NCBI GenBank assembly: GCA_039566865.1
Contig: CM076951.1
Span: 15,199,484 to 15,263,483 of the forward strand
From: Aurelia coerulea
Taxonomy: Eukaryota; Cnidaria; Scyphozoa; Semaeostomeae; Ulmaridae
DNA: 64,000 bases
Direction: 5' to 3'
In this document: one piece after another, positions 22,843 to 33,800 of the stretch
Numbering within the stretch: the first letter of the stretch is position 1
Layout of the letters: every line of letters begins with the position of its first letter
Position numbers and translations under genes: made by a program
The notes under the pieces: model-generated
What the model saw: the letters and a program-made list of their open reading frames with translations, nothing else
The model's database searches: none
What the model was told of the DNA's origin: nothing

Positions 22843-24942
22843 TTGCAGATGAAGGCGTCATTCGTTAAAAGGACTGGTTACAATTCTGCAGGCTCAAATC
22901 TTTCGAATCTTGCTGGAAGCCATCAAGCATCAAAGAAGCACATCACCTATCACACCGCCTACAAACTACTAGGGAATACCGATGTTGCTGGTGCACTTGA
23001 TGAAGCAAGGCAAAGAGAAGTCGCCAGGCATAACCATAATGCATCTCGCTATACCAAGATGCTTCACCATCACATTGATGCTGCTGTCTTTTTATCAGCC
23101 CAAGGGCTTGCTTTTCGTGGACATGACAAAAACAAATTGTCATCAAATCGCGGGAATTTCCTAGAACTCATGGAGCTTCTGGGCAGTTACAGCCACGACT
23201 TGCGATCTTTCCTGGACAAAGATCAAATCACATACACTTCCCATGAGCCGCAAAACGAATTGATGGAATGCATCACGGAGGAAGTTCGCCAGGAAATCCA
23301 AAAACGAATGGATAACTCAAGATTTGTGTCGGTAATGATGGACGATACAAGTGATACGAGCAACGTTGAACAGTCAGTAGTTTCAGTGCGGCTCATTAAT
23401 AATGGCGAAGTTGAAGAGTATATGCTGGGACTGATTGATGCATCTGATGACCAATCAGCTGATGGACTCACTGGCATTTTATTGCAGACACTGCAAAAGT
23501 ACAAGGTGGTGCCAGAAACGAGCAAGGAGAGGCTAGCTGGACAGTCATATGATAGAGCTGCTACAATGAGCGGGGAGTTGAATGGAGTACAGCAGCAAAT
23601 ACAGGGCCATTTTCCAGCTGCATACTACAACCACTGCGTGGCTCACAGGATGTCTCTATGTGCCTCCCGGTCCGCCAGTAAACTTCCCTAGGTTGCAAAG
23701 TTCTTTGGAACAACTGATAAGCTCATAAGCTTCTTCAGAAGCAGTCCGAAGCGGACAAGGCATCTTGGTCTTAATCTACCAAAGCCTGGCGACACCCGCT
23801 GGCTTTCCCGTGATTCTGCAATTAGTGTCATCGATTCTTGCTACGAAACTATTGGAACCGTTCTGTACGAGCTTTCTAATAGTAGGAAGGAGAAGGCAGA
23901 AACCCAGACTTCGGCGAGGGGTCTTGGTATCCAACTGCAGCAAGTCGAATTCCTGTTCTTGTTGAAGCTTTACAGGAAAATATTTGAGCATTGTACGCCA
24001 ATAATGACTGTGATGCAAAAGCCAACGTTAGATGTCATCCAATTAAGCTCGATGTTGGATGATTTCAAAAGATATTTAGAGAGCTTCGATTTTGCATAAG
24101 TCTGGGAGGACACCTTGCAAGCAGATCCAGCTTTTCCAGTGATACCGGCAAGAGGAGGATGGAGGGTCATGGAGCAGGAGACAGATGGATCTCACGAGGG
24201 TTGGAAGGCGTCATTGACGAATCTTGGCAGAGATATCACCGCTAAGTTTTTAGAGCAGCTGTCGTGGCGTTTTGCAAATCTTTCACGATTCGAATGGATG
24301 AATTTAATCCATCCTACTAAATTTGCGGAACGAAAGAGAGCCACCAGTAGAGAACAACAAACTTTGATTGAAGCGGCACAGAGGCTTTATCTCTTCACAG
24401 TTTCAGATGTTACGGCCACAGAGTACAACCTGAGCGTCCTGTACAACAGCAACGAAATTTCCCTCCTTTTGCAGAAGCTTGTTCGTGATCGGGATGCTTT
24501 AGTAGCCAAGAAAAAGGAGAAACGCAGAAAGTTACGTGGAAGCATGATCGAGGTTGAAGTGGATGCAGAAGGTGAAATTCAAAATCAAGCAGAAACAAAT
24601 ATTGAAGATCGTGATGAATTCAAAGTTGGAGATGAAGCTGATGTGGAACTTGATGCAGTAAGGGAAGGAACAGCAAATGCACAAGATCTTTTATCAGTGA
24701 TTAAGAGTGCTGATTTGGCAAAGGCTCTTCCGCAAGCAATGATTTTGCTAGAACTTGCAGTCACGACACCACTCACAAGTGTTCATTGCAAACGGGTTTT
24801 CAGCAGGATGAAACGCGTGGTATCCCCTGCCAGGTCTAGAATGGTGCAGATGCGGAAAGAGAATCTTGTTTTGCTACAAGTAGAACATTGGTTATTGCGA
24901 TGGCGTACCAGAAAAACATTTTCTTTAAGGACAACGTTGTAA
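22843..24942 (+). pseudogene. hAT transposase (DUF4371/ZMYM1-like) with two stops
   Basis: About 700 codons in a single frame interrupted only by TAG at 23689 and TAA at 24097. The N-terminal part has the catalytic-region MMDDTSDTSNVEQ and NHCVAHRMSLC. After the first stop the frame continues with GDTRWLSRD, a hallmark of this hAT group. The C-terminus has the hAT dimerisation domain (ALPQAMILLELAVTTPLTS, then SRMKRVVSPARSRM). Near 24895 a frame change would extend the protein with AYQKNIFFKDNVVKRF to about 24993, so a late frameshift is also likely. The enzyme would excise and reinsert the element. This copy cannot make it. Confidence 0.85.
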
Positions 24943-25639
24943 AACGCTTTAAGGCATACAATCTCCGACGATTTGAGAGATTTTCGAAAAAGTAGAGACA
25001 CGTAATGAAAATGATGCTAAGTCGAACATATGTAAAACATGCTGCAGTCAATGTTGTATCAGTTGCATTAAATCGTTCAAACCTTTTGCAATCTAGATGT
25101 TTGCAAATGTTGCCAGTCTACCATCATTTACAACTAAATTAAAAGGATAAACTCGATTTCTCTACGAGTGTTTAAAATTTGTATGCAACGAACATGAACT
25201 GTATGCATGCATTCTATTTGTAATAAATTTCACAAGTTTATTTTGGATGTAGCAGCACTTTAGTCTCACTTAGAAGTTTTAACTAGTCTGGATATTTGGC
25301 ACATTACCAATTTCTGTTATATAATGAGTGCAGAAGAGAAATATTATCCTCATAAATAGATAAAGAGAGCTCTCTGCGACGTTTTAGAATGTTTTAAAAA
25401 TCAAAATTTTCTGCTGGGGCATGCCCTGCACCCCCTTGAGAGAGGACCCCCATTCCTAAATTTGAATACCTATTTATTTTTGGTCCCAGCCGCCCCTGAC
25501 TGTACAGTATATCCATTGAAAGCCAGATTGCATTCATTGATTTTGGCGCGGGGAAGCTCATTTTGAAGTAAATTCTGGCGCATCTGAATGTTGGGGATAC
25601 AATGACCTTGTTATGACCGTGTACTGACCTTGGAAGAAA

Positions 25640-25835
25640 ATTACAAGGCTATCAGTACGATTCCAAGCTGGAACCAGTCGAACAGGGAAGATCTTCCCAA
25701 GGCTTCTACAAGGCTAATGCAGCATGGTTTCGAGCCATTTACAAGGTTACAGCAAGGCTATTCCAGGCTATAACAAGGTTACAAGGCCATAACTACAAGG
25801 CTTGTACATGGCTATTACATGGCCTTGTATTTTCG
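25640..25835. repeat. Degenerate ACAAGGCTAT tandem repeat
   Basis: Imperfect copies of ACAAGGCTAT, TACAAGGCT and ATGGCTATTACATGGC recur through about 200 bp of the intron between the hAT element and the next Kolobok-like exon. Confidence 0.5.
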
Positions 25836-25971
25836 TGCAGGTGGTTTACTGACTAGGTAACAATTATTAGATCATGCTATTAGATTAGATGTGCATCACT
25901 GATTTTAGGTTAACAGGTCACTGTCTGCTTTTTCTAATTCCTAACTGTAATTGAGTATCTTATTCTACCAG

Positions 25972-26163
25972 ACTATGTCCAAAAAATATTTGAAACTCTC
26001 TTGGGTGCTTCTCACAAAGACCTGCATGATGCCAGCAAAGAACTAGAGGCTGCAACACCAGAGCCAATGAACAGGATGCTAGATCGCCAGGAAAAAGATG
26101 TGGCAGTAACAAAATGGAAGGAAAGACAGGGCTTGAAAGTTGTCAATGTTGAGGCGACTGCAG
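25972..26163 (+). pseudogene. Kolobok-like transposase gene, 3' exon
   Basis: The acceptor at 25970-25971 continues phase from 20188 and gives DYVQKIFETLLGASHKDLHDAS, then EPMNRMLDRQEKDVAVTKW. The exon closes at GACTGCAG followed by GTATAC. This matches the expected C-terminal region of the gene. A short last exon was not found. It may lie in 26164-26659 or have been separated by the transposon nest that starts at 26660. Confidence 0.65.
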
Positions 26164-26659
26164 GTATACTGTATATGTTAGGTTGTTCTATAATTCTGAA
26201 TCATGAACTAGGTGTTACAGTAGGTAATTTGTCAAGATATTTCCATGAGGCTACTCTGGCACACTGAGATCAATTCAGATGAAAACTTTAATAATATGGA
26301 CATTACAACCAAACTATTTGTGAGACAATCAATGCTTAGTTAGTGCAAGTGGCACTGTTTTGCTGGTAGTACAGACTGTACATGCATACATACCCAAACA
26401 TTTTACAAGTGTAATGCACACAATTCGGTGATTCATATTTTCACAAAATGATGTTATTTAAATTTGGATGCTTTGCTTTGCTGAAATGTACAGTACCAAT
26501 AATACTACAGGCCTTGCACCACATTAACAGAAGGATTTTCAATTCTTCAAATTATGGTAGTGAATTCTTCTGTAAATTTTCAGAAACAGGAATTCTTATG
26601 ACACTAAAAACATTCCTACACAGGAAAAGCTTGTTAATGTATGCCAGGCATGTGATGTG
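26164..26659. other. Intergenic or intronic, no exon recognised
   Basis: AT-rich sequence between the last recognised Kolobok-like exon and the left end of the outer DDE element. No motif-bearing frame was seen. Confidence 0.35.
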
Positions 26660-26923
26660 TATGGTGGCCCATCACTATCAAATTATATAAGTTTCATAAT
26701 TTTAATTATATAAGTAAAATAAGTTTCAAAGTAGAGTTGTTTTTCAGATAAACTTTAATTCTTTTTTTTTGCGTTAATCATATATTTTATCAATAATCAT
26801 AAATAAAATTTACATTAAATAAAATTCAATTTAAATAAAACTTTTAAATTTCTTATATTTCTATTTTTGCACGAGGCCCAGCGCTATCACTATCAATATA
26901 AACAAGGCTAGCCTCATTCTCAT
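26660..26923 (+). repeat. Left terminal inverted repeat of the outer DDE element
   Basis: Reverse complement of 57441-57705. It ends GCTAGCCTCATTCTCAT, 57 bp before the likely transposase start. It is AT-rich inside and probably holds the promoter. Confidence 0.8.
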
Positions 26924-26980
26924 GATTGCACTTGATTGTTATTGATTGATAGATTATCTTTAATCACACGAAGTTGTGCG

Positions 26981-28191
26981 ATGGCTTCAAGTGCAGCTAC
27001 TACATCATGGTTTGATAATCATGAGCTTGAAAACACTTTGTTGACATATGTCAGTCAAAACATGAAAAGACGAGAAATACTCGACTACATGAAAAGAGAT
27101 TTCCCATGTTACCCTTGGAGCATTCCTACACTGGAACAACGCCTGCGATACTTCAATATACGCTACATTGACAACACTGTTTCTATACCAACTGTTGCGG
27201 AGGTAGTGAGGAAAGAAATGGAGGGCCCTGGCAAGCTGTTGGGGTATCGAAACATGAACTTGAAGCTGAGAACAGAACATGGCATTCGAGTTCCCAGTAA
27301 AAGTGGTTAATGATGTAATGTGGGATATCAACCCGGAAGCGTTGGATTTGAGAAATCTAAAGAAAAAAGCAAAGAAGCGTAAACAGCCATTTGTTTCTGA
27401 TGGATCTAATTGGGTCTTTTCACTTGATGGCCATGACAAGATAATGGGGTTCAAAAACTCCACTTTCCCCTTGGCTATTTATGGCTGTCTTGACACCTTT
27501 TCACGTAAGATCATATTTCTTCATGTGTGGAAAGGAAATTCTGATCCAGTTATTGTTGGTAACTTCTATATGCAGCACTTGGTTGAAACTGAGATGATGC
27601 CAAACTACCTTAGGCTAGATAAAGGTACTGAAACTGGCACAATGGCCACAATTCATGTTTATTTGCATGGCAAACAAGGGGATTTGAATGAACCTTTTGA
27701 TTCAGTTATTTTTGGACCCTCTACCTCCAACAAGATTGAAAGATGGTGGAGGGACCTGCGTGAGAGAATGGAGAAACATATCAAAGCCTACCTAGTTTTG
27801 TTGCTAAATTCAAGAGCTTATGATCCTCAGAATTTGAGGGATAGGAAGCTTATGTCCTATTTGTTCATTCCAGTCTTGCAAAGGGAATGTGATGTTTTTG
27901 CCAAATTATGGAATGCCCACAGAATAAGGCACCAAGTTGGTATTGAATTACCGTCAGGAGTACCCAATCATATGCATGCTTTTCCTGAGAAAAATGGTGG
28001 AAGGGAAATGGGAATCAAAGTATCCAAACATGACATTCTTGAAGTTGCGGAATTAGCTGGACTCTCCATTGGATTACATAAGCATGGATGAACGAAATGA
28101 ATTAGCCACTCTCATGCCCAATCCTGAAAGAGTTGAATGCAAGGACTTAGTAGAAGCATATAGGTTTCTGAAGAATTCTGTTTGCAGCTGA
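26981..28191 (+). pseudogene. Integrase-type DDE transposase of the outer element
   Basis: Starts MASSAATTSW at 26981. An N-terminal helical, probably helix-turn-helix region (REILDYMKRDFPCYPWS, LRYFNIRYI) precedes an rve-like catalytic core: SLDGHDKIMGF (Asp 1), LRLDKGTETGTM (Asp 2) and SNKIERWWRDLRERM (Glu), then WNAHRIRHQVGIELPSG. The frame breaks by one base near 27291-27297, where GIRVP must join VKVVNDVMW. A second shift near 28083 would add MDERNELATLMPNPERV and end at 28191. All three acidic residues are present, but the two frameshifts mean this copy is inactive. It is related to the DDE gene at 61.0-62.4 kb. The superfamily (IS3EU- or Ginger-like) is uncertain. Confidence 0.8.
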
Positions 28192-29228
28192 AATTGGAAC
28201 TTTTCAGTTTTGCAGAACTTTGTTGTTGTTGCTGAATTTGTTAGTTTTAGTTAGAGCTCATAGCAAGTTATCTTCAAATTTAAAAAATAAAGACCAATTA
28301 CACACCAGCAAACTCATCTAGTCACAGATATTTTGTCTGCAGTACCTAGTGCCATTATTACTCTGTCCGGCTGTCCTAAAGCTCTGTTTTTTAGGACAAA
28401 ATTATATGGAGGAGCTGCAAATAATATGACTGTTTGGTGATGTGCAGTTGGTCTTTTATGCATGTTTCATTTGAGGTTTTAGGTGTAACAAATTGTCTTC
28501 ATACCCTTTCTGAAATTGTATTGTCCTGCATGAAGTTCCACAATATGATATTGTCCATCTTTATTCAGCTGCAATAATTAACATGTTCAAGTCATGCATA
28601 CAGTGTATGTCCTGTTCCTTTTAATTTAGTTAATTAGTTTAGTTTTAATATTTGTTTGTTTGTTGCTGCCATGCATAATTCTTTTATTAGTGCAACTGTA
28701 TTTTAGCAGTTTGATGATGATGATATATGTATGGTAGAAAATATTGAATTTGTTGTGGATGAATAAGCTTTCATTACCAAATGATGAATAAACTTTCATT
28801 GATCATTTAAATATGTAATAAAAGTGTCTGGGTATACCTTTATACCCCCCCCCCACTGGTCTGGCTCTGCCACTGGTCACTCCCCAATGTTCTTGAATGG
28901 AATAACTATTTCTCTAAAAAACAATCTTTAATGTATTTCTATTGATGAACAGCCTTACCCCTAAATTTTATCAATGTGTCACCCACTGGACTCAATATCT
29001 AACAACATAAAGTAATGGGAGGCTGAGTACTGTAACTGTCCTATTCATGAAAATGGAGCTATTCCATAAATCATATTAAACTTCAACTTTTCAACCATGT
29101 GTCAATTTGTGTATTAGTGATTAATTTCTTCATGTTGTAAAATGGTTGCTTAATGTTGCAGTTTAGCAAGTCTTGATTTTCAGAAGGTTGATGAACAGTA
29201 ATTTTGTAACAGCTTTTTATGTTCCAAT
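28192..29228. other. Tail-to-tail spacer between transposase and alpha-kinase
   Basis: Non-coding. It contains AATAAA-type signals on the plus strand (about 28286 and 28784) that could serve the transposase, and a C run near 28846-28856. Confidence 0.4.
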
Positions 29229-30435
29229 CTATTGTTCCTGTGCCAAATCCAACATCCTGCAATAATCATTGCATGAATGTCTTGCAAGAAAGGTACTTAT
29301 TGCTTTGAAAGATAAATTTCCAGCACAGAAATTTAATTCTCCATCCTCCTGAAGGATAGCAGTGGCAATCTCTGGGTCACAAAGGATATATTCCACACCC
29401 TGAAGGTCTAAAACCATCATTTGCTTCTTTGTGTGCAAATATGAGTAGTGTACCAAACATTCTGCCTTTTCTATAAGGATTCTATCTTCAGTTGACTGTG
29501 CTTCTCTAATCTGCCCAGTGTTGTTTATATACTTCTGGAAATTACCAGGTATAAATTCCTCAACAGTGACGGGTTTGCCTTCAATAGTGGAAAAGTAAAC
29601 ATTCTTGTACCTAAAAAATGAACCAAAGACTGAGGGTATCTTTTTATTGAAACTCCTGGTAATGCTCCTTGCAACAGCATGCATCTGGACTTGATTTCTT
29701 GTGTGCTGTGTGACGGTGATATTGAAATTTTCTGTTACTGGGGCTAGATGTTCCTCTTTGGTGACTTTGATGACCCACTTTTCTTGGGCTCTTGGGTTTA
29801 CTGAAGTGGCAAGGAATGCATGCCTGAATCCCCCCTCAGCAAAATGTGAATCTTCCTTGTTGACCTCAATAGATCCTGATGGCTTCCACATCTTTTCAGC
29901 AACATCATAACCACTAAGATCAAGTTTCAAAGGTGTGACACTGGGTGGCTCAATCAGTTTTCTTGCATCTAGAAGGTCAGCTAATGATACTGATTTTGGA
30001 AATGCTGAAGATGGGACTAGTGGAAGATGGCTTAACTTTTCTGCAGGCTTCATTCTTGGTTTTTGTGGCACATTTCCAGAGTGGGACAAGGTAGATGCAC
30101 TTTGTCCCCAGCTTACTGGATAACTTGTTTTGCTGTCTAATGAAACATCTCTTCCAAAGCTATGAGCTCTTGGTGTTCTACTACTAGTATCAACAGGTAT
30201 GGCAATATTATTTGGCCTATTATTTGGAAGAAATCTTACAAGGTAAAACTTCTTCCCTGCTATCTGCTCTGTTAAATAACAAGATGGGCCACGGTCACTG
30301 AGAAGAACATCACATGATCATGCAGGCATTTAATAAAACTTCTCACAGGCATCCTTTACATTTTCAATCAACAGCTCGTCGTATTTCGTAAAGTCGACAA
30401 AATCACGTGTGTCGAGTGATTCATATTTCTTTGAT
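29229..30435 (-). pseudogene. Alpha-kinase, main part (catalytic domain)
   Basis: The 286-codon open frame 30089-29229 carries an alpha-kinase domain. Seen are FAEGGFRHAFLA, WVIKVTKEE (candidate ATP-binding Lys), VEEFIPGNFQKYINNTG, the catalytic DLQGVEYILCDPEI, and the glycine-containing GNLSFKAISTF followed by the zinc-binding HSCNDYC. These are landmarks of the eEF2K/myosin-heavy-chain-kinase family of Ser/Thr kinases. Upstream, the same frame continues to 30435 through a TGA (30318-30320) and a TAA (30330-30332). It then joins, across the giant P-like insertion, the frame at 57441-57239 in exact phase. The gene lies inside the outer DDE element, convergent with its transposase. Its substrate is unknown. 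Confidence 0.88.
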
Positions 30436-30691
30436 CACAGGCAACAGGATAAATAGTTGTAAAATTATAATGTAAATACTTGCCTCACGTTACCAAAATG
30501 TCTTTTTCTTTGTTTTCTGTCTGTTCTGCTAACAAATGTGCACAAACAAGCGATTTTAATATCGATATGCGAGGCCTGAAAGTTTCTTCGGACGGCCATC
30601 TTGGAAATAATGTAACGACTGCCCAGCCTCGATTTCGGTCCGTTCAAAAGCGAAGAGAAGGGAAAGAGAGATAGGTGGGCAACGAATAACA
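30436..30691 (+). repeat. Left terminal inverted repeat of the giant P-like element
   Basis: Essentially identical to the reverse complement of 56976-57231. Over 195 bp the two copies encode an identical hypothetical peptide. Being equal in length and both at the CTTTGAT duplication, they are termini, not a segmental duplication. The inner edge is GGGCAACGAATAACA. Confidence 0.88.
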
Positions 30692-30815
30692 GCCCTTTGT
30701 ACCGCCATCGCACAGCCGGGTCACAAATCGACTTCCAAATATGGTAGATAGCCGCAGCTAAATCACGTGACTGCACAAAATTTTGGCGCCAAGTTCTTTG
30801 AGTTCAAAGCAGAAA

Positions 30816-33800
30816 ATGGATTCCAGCAGGGCACTCCAGTTCAGAATCGATGGAGGGTATGTTTTGCCATAATTCTTTCTATTATTACTTGCACAAGAAT
30901 TTTCCTATCATTTTAAATTCATTTGAACTTCGAGCTTCGTTACTTTTATTGGGAAATGTTTCTTTAGGGCGCATACTGGCTTGATCTCCGATCTATTAGC
31001 ACCTTCAAAAGACGGGAAGGTACAAGTTGAATTGGCCTACAAAGCTTACGCAGATGCTGCTTCGAAGAAAGGACATACACCCTTGCCTATCAACAGCTTT
31101 GGCAAAGAACTCATCGAAGCTTTTCCTGCTGGCATAGCAAAAAAGCGATTAACTATGAAAGATGGGAAAAAAGCAGGTTTGTCTATTTTCATATTTACGT
31201 CATGGTTTCAAAAGGGATAGTCGGCTTTCAAATTCATTTTCAGTCAAATAGTACACTTATTTCTCTTATACAAGAAGCTGCTTGGGGGGGGGGGTAGCTA
31301 CTATATATACCTTTTTAAGGAAAAAAACAAATCATCAGGGAGTCATTTTAGGTAAGATAACAAATAGACATAAATTCTGGGGTGTTATATTTCTCATTAA
31401 TAACTATTCGGGGTGTCAGTGTTTATATATCTTAATGTTTATATTTTGAATAGCTCATAAATTCTAAGACATAGTTTTGGGAAAATTTTAAGGAACGATG
31501 TCACATGCAAGTGAAAATGGCACACGCCCGTCATCTGCCTATCTATGTTACCCTGTTACCCCCACCCCCTGCCCCCCCCCCCCACTTGAGAATCCGCCTA
31601 TAAGAAACTCTAGGCTCAATACAAACAACGCTTTCAAAAGGTGATCACTTTTACTAAAAGAGGATTTTTTTTATCAATTAAAAACAACAACTATTGAAAT
31701 TACGAACTACAAACACAGTAAACTGTGACATTCATGGCGAGGAAAGACACGAGGTCGCCGAGTCCTCACCATGAATGCCATTAATATTTGCAATATAAAC
31801 TAACCCTAACCCTAGCTTAATAAAATGAATAGCTCAGTTATAATGTTATAATGTAATGTTATATAATGTCTTAATTATAATGATTAATATAAACCGTTGC
31901 CCCATAAACATGTCTCAAAAATAATCTTTTTTTCGTAGCTTTCTACACTGGTCTTGTTCTAAGGGATTGCAAAGCCATTGCCACCAATCATATAAAACAA
32001 ACCTCAAATAAGAGACCATTACTGGACTGTGGACAGAATCGCATCAATACCAATACTGCAAATTACACGTCCATGAAGAATGTATTGGATGACTTTTGCT
32101 ATTTGAAGCAAGTTGTCTTTGGGCTTGGCTCCTGGACAGTTCATTTTGATGGCCATTGCTTGCTGTTTTCTGTTTACCTAAACTACAGTTGTGACGGATG
32201 GCCTGTCATGAAATGTGTGTACGTTCACGAAGACCTTCATTACAATGTTAAAATAGGAGAGATCCTTTGCGAGTTGGACGAGAATTTCCCACATCACATC
32301 TTAAAGAGCAGCGACTTGCTGTGCTTGCTCAAAAAGCTGCTTTATCAAAAGTTTTGCCGAGGATGCGTAAAGAATGAGGCTGAATGTTTAGGTGAAAATG
32401 TGTACGACCAAGGAGGCAGCATTGTCGGAAGGGTGGAAATTCACACTACATCATCAGCACTCGGAGAAACAAAGGTGTACAGGTCAAGCAGCTGTAGAGG
32501 CATCATTACTGGCAACAGCGCAATGTGTGAAGCGTGCAAAAAGATTGACCAGACCTTGCGGAAACGAGTCTCTAGGGCAGCAGCAAGACGATCAGATGAG
32601 CATTACATGGACGCAGCTAAATCTACTTGTGCAAATCTGCGATATTTGACTGATGACGAGAAGACAGCACGTTACAACGAAGAAAGAAGAAGGCGTGTAA
32701 ACGCAGAGAAGAGAGAAAGATACGCCAAGTGGAGACTGAAAGAAGAGAAAGAAGCAAAGGAAATTTTTGAGAATCAAGCTTCTGATTTTGATGCCATCTT
32801 CAAACAGCTGACGTCAGAAATACAAGAATCAAATACCTCACAGGGTAGGAATCCCCCTTTTGAAGATCCTAATATGGAATTCTTTTGGGCATTGCAGAGA
32901 GAATTGAACGACAAACAGAGTCATAAATGGCATCCAAGGTATGCATGACTTTTTCTTTCAATTGATGCAATTGCAGCACTCTGTTTCAAAAGTGACAAAG
33001 GAAGGATCATTTCTTTTTGCTCAATTTGACTAATCTGACAAAATTTAGAACTCCCTTGCTAACCTTTTCTTTGCTCGGCAGCAGTGGCGTACCCAAGGGG
33101 GGAATGGGGGGGGTCCGGACCCCCCACTTTTCAAAAGATGGTCCTCGAGATTTGTACAAAAATGCAATAAAATTTGTACCTAGGGGGGGGGGGGTCAGGC
33201 AGATCTTTCAGGCGGTGGTCTTCGAGATTCTTGAGCAGCAAGGAGAGAATGGTTTTGTCTAAGGTTTGGTGGAGCAATGTTTGGCGTTTCTAAGAAATGC
33301 TTGAACGATGTTGGGAGAGGCATTCTAAGCCAAAGTAGAATGTCTGTTTTCAAAATTTTCCTGCGTTCAAACGATTCTTGCAAAAGATGCCATTTACTGA
33401 CTAAACAACGTTGAGGTGGCGACAAGAGGCATTTCCTGAATATCATAACAACAACTAGCGCCAAATCAATTTTACAGTAAAGAAGAAAAGCGATTTTGTA
33501 ATTCGTACTTGATGTGCTGGGTATAAATTGTCAATGCAAATCCAACAAAACATCCTGCCTATTTTGTGTTCATTGCAGTCATGTTTACGATGCAAAATAT
33601 TAGTAAAAAGGGCGTTTCTCTCATTTTCCGAGCGTCTGAAGGGCGTGGTCACAAATATTTTTCTGGGGCTACGCCCCAGATCCCCTCGCTTCTAAGGTGC
33701 TGCGTACGCCTATAATATTTTCGGCAGTCTTTATCCCGCAAAAATATAGGCTTTTGGCAGTTGAAAGACTCATAAACCTCGATCAAAAAGTTCTGAGGGT

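Larger units (their letters stand above)
20442..25498 (+). mobile_element. 5.06-kb hAT transposon (ZMYM/TTF type)
   Basis: The ends are CAGGGGCGG and CCGCCCCTG, and ACTGTACAG is present on both sides (20433-20441 and 25499-25507). hAT elements duplicate 8 bp, so one of the nine matching bases may be chance or terminal ambiguity. Inside are a TTF-type zinc-finger exon, a hAT transposase with two in-frame stops, and a nested 700-bp element. It sits in an intron of the Kolobok-like gene in the same orientation. It is now defective. Confidence 0.85.

Noticed and set aside
31255..31605. Another MITE bounded by G and C runs in the P-like transposase intron
   Set aside because: The flanks outside the G/C runs are only weakly complementary and no target duplication could be found.
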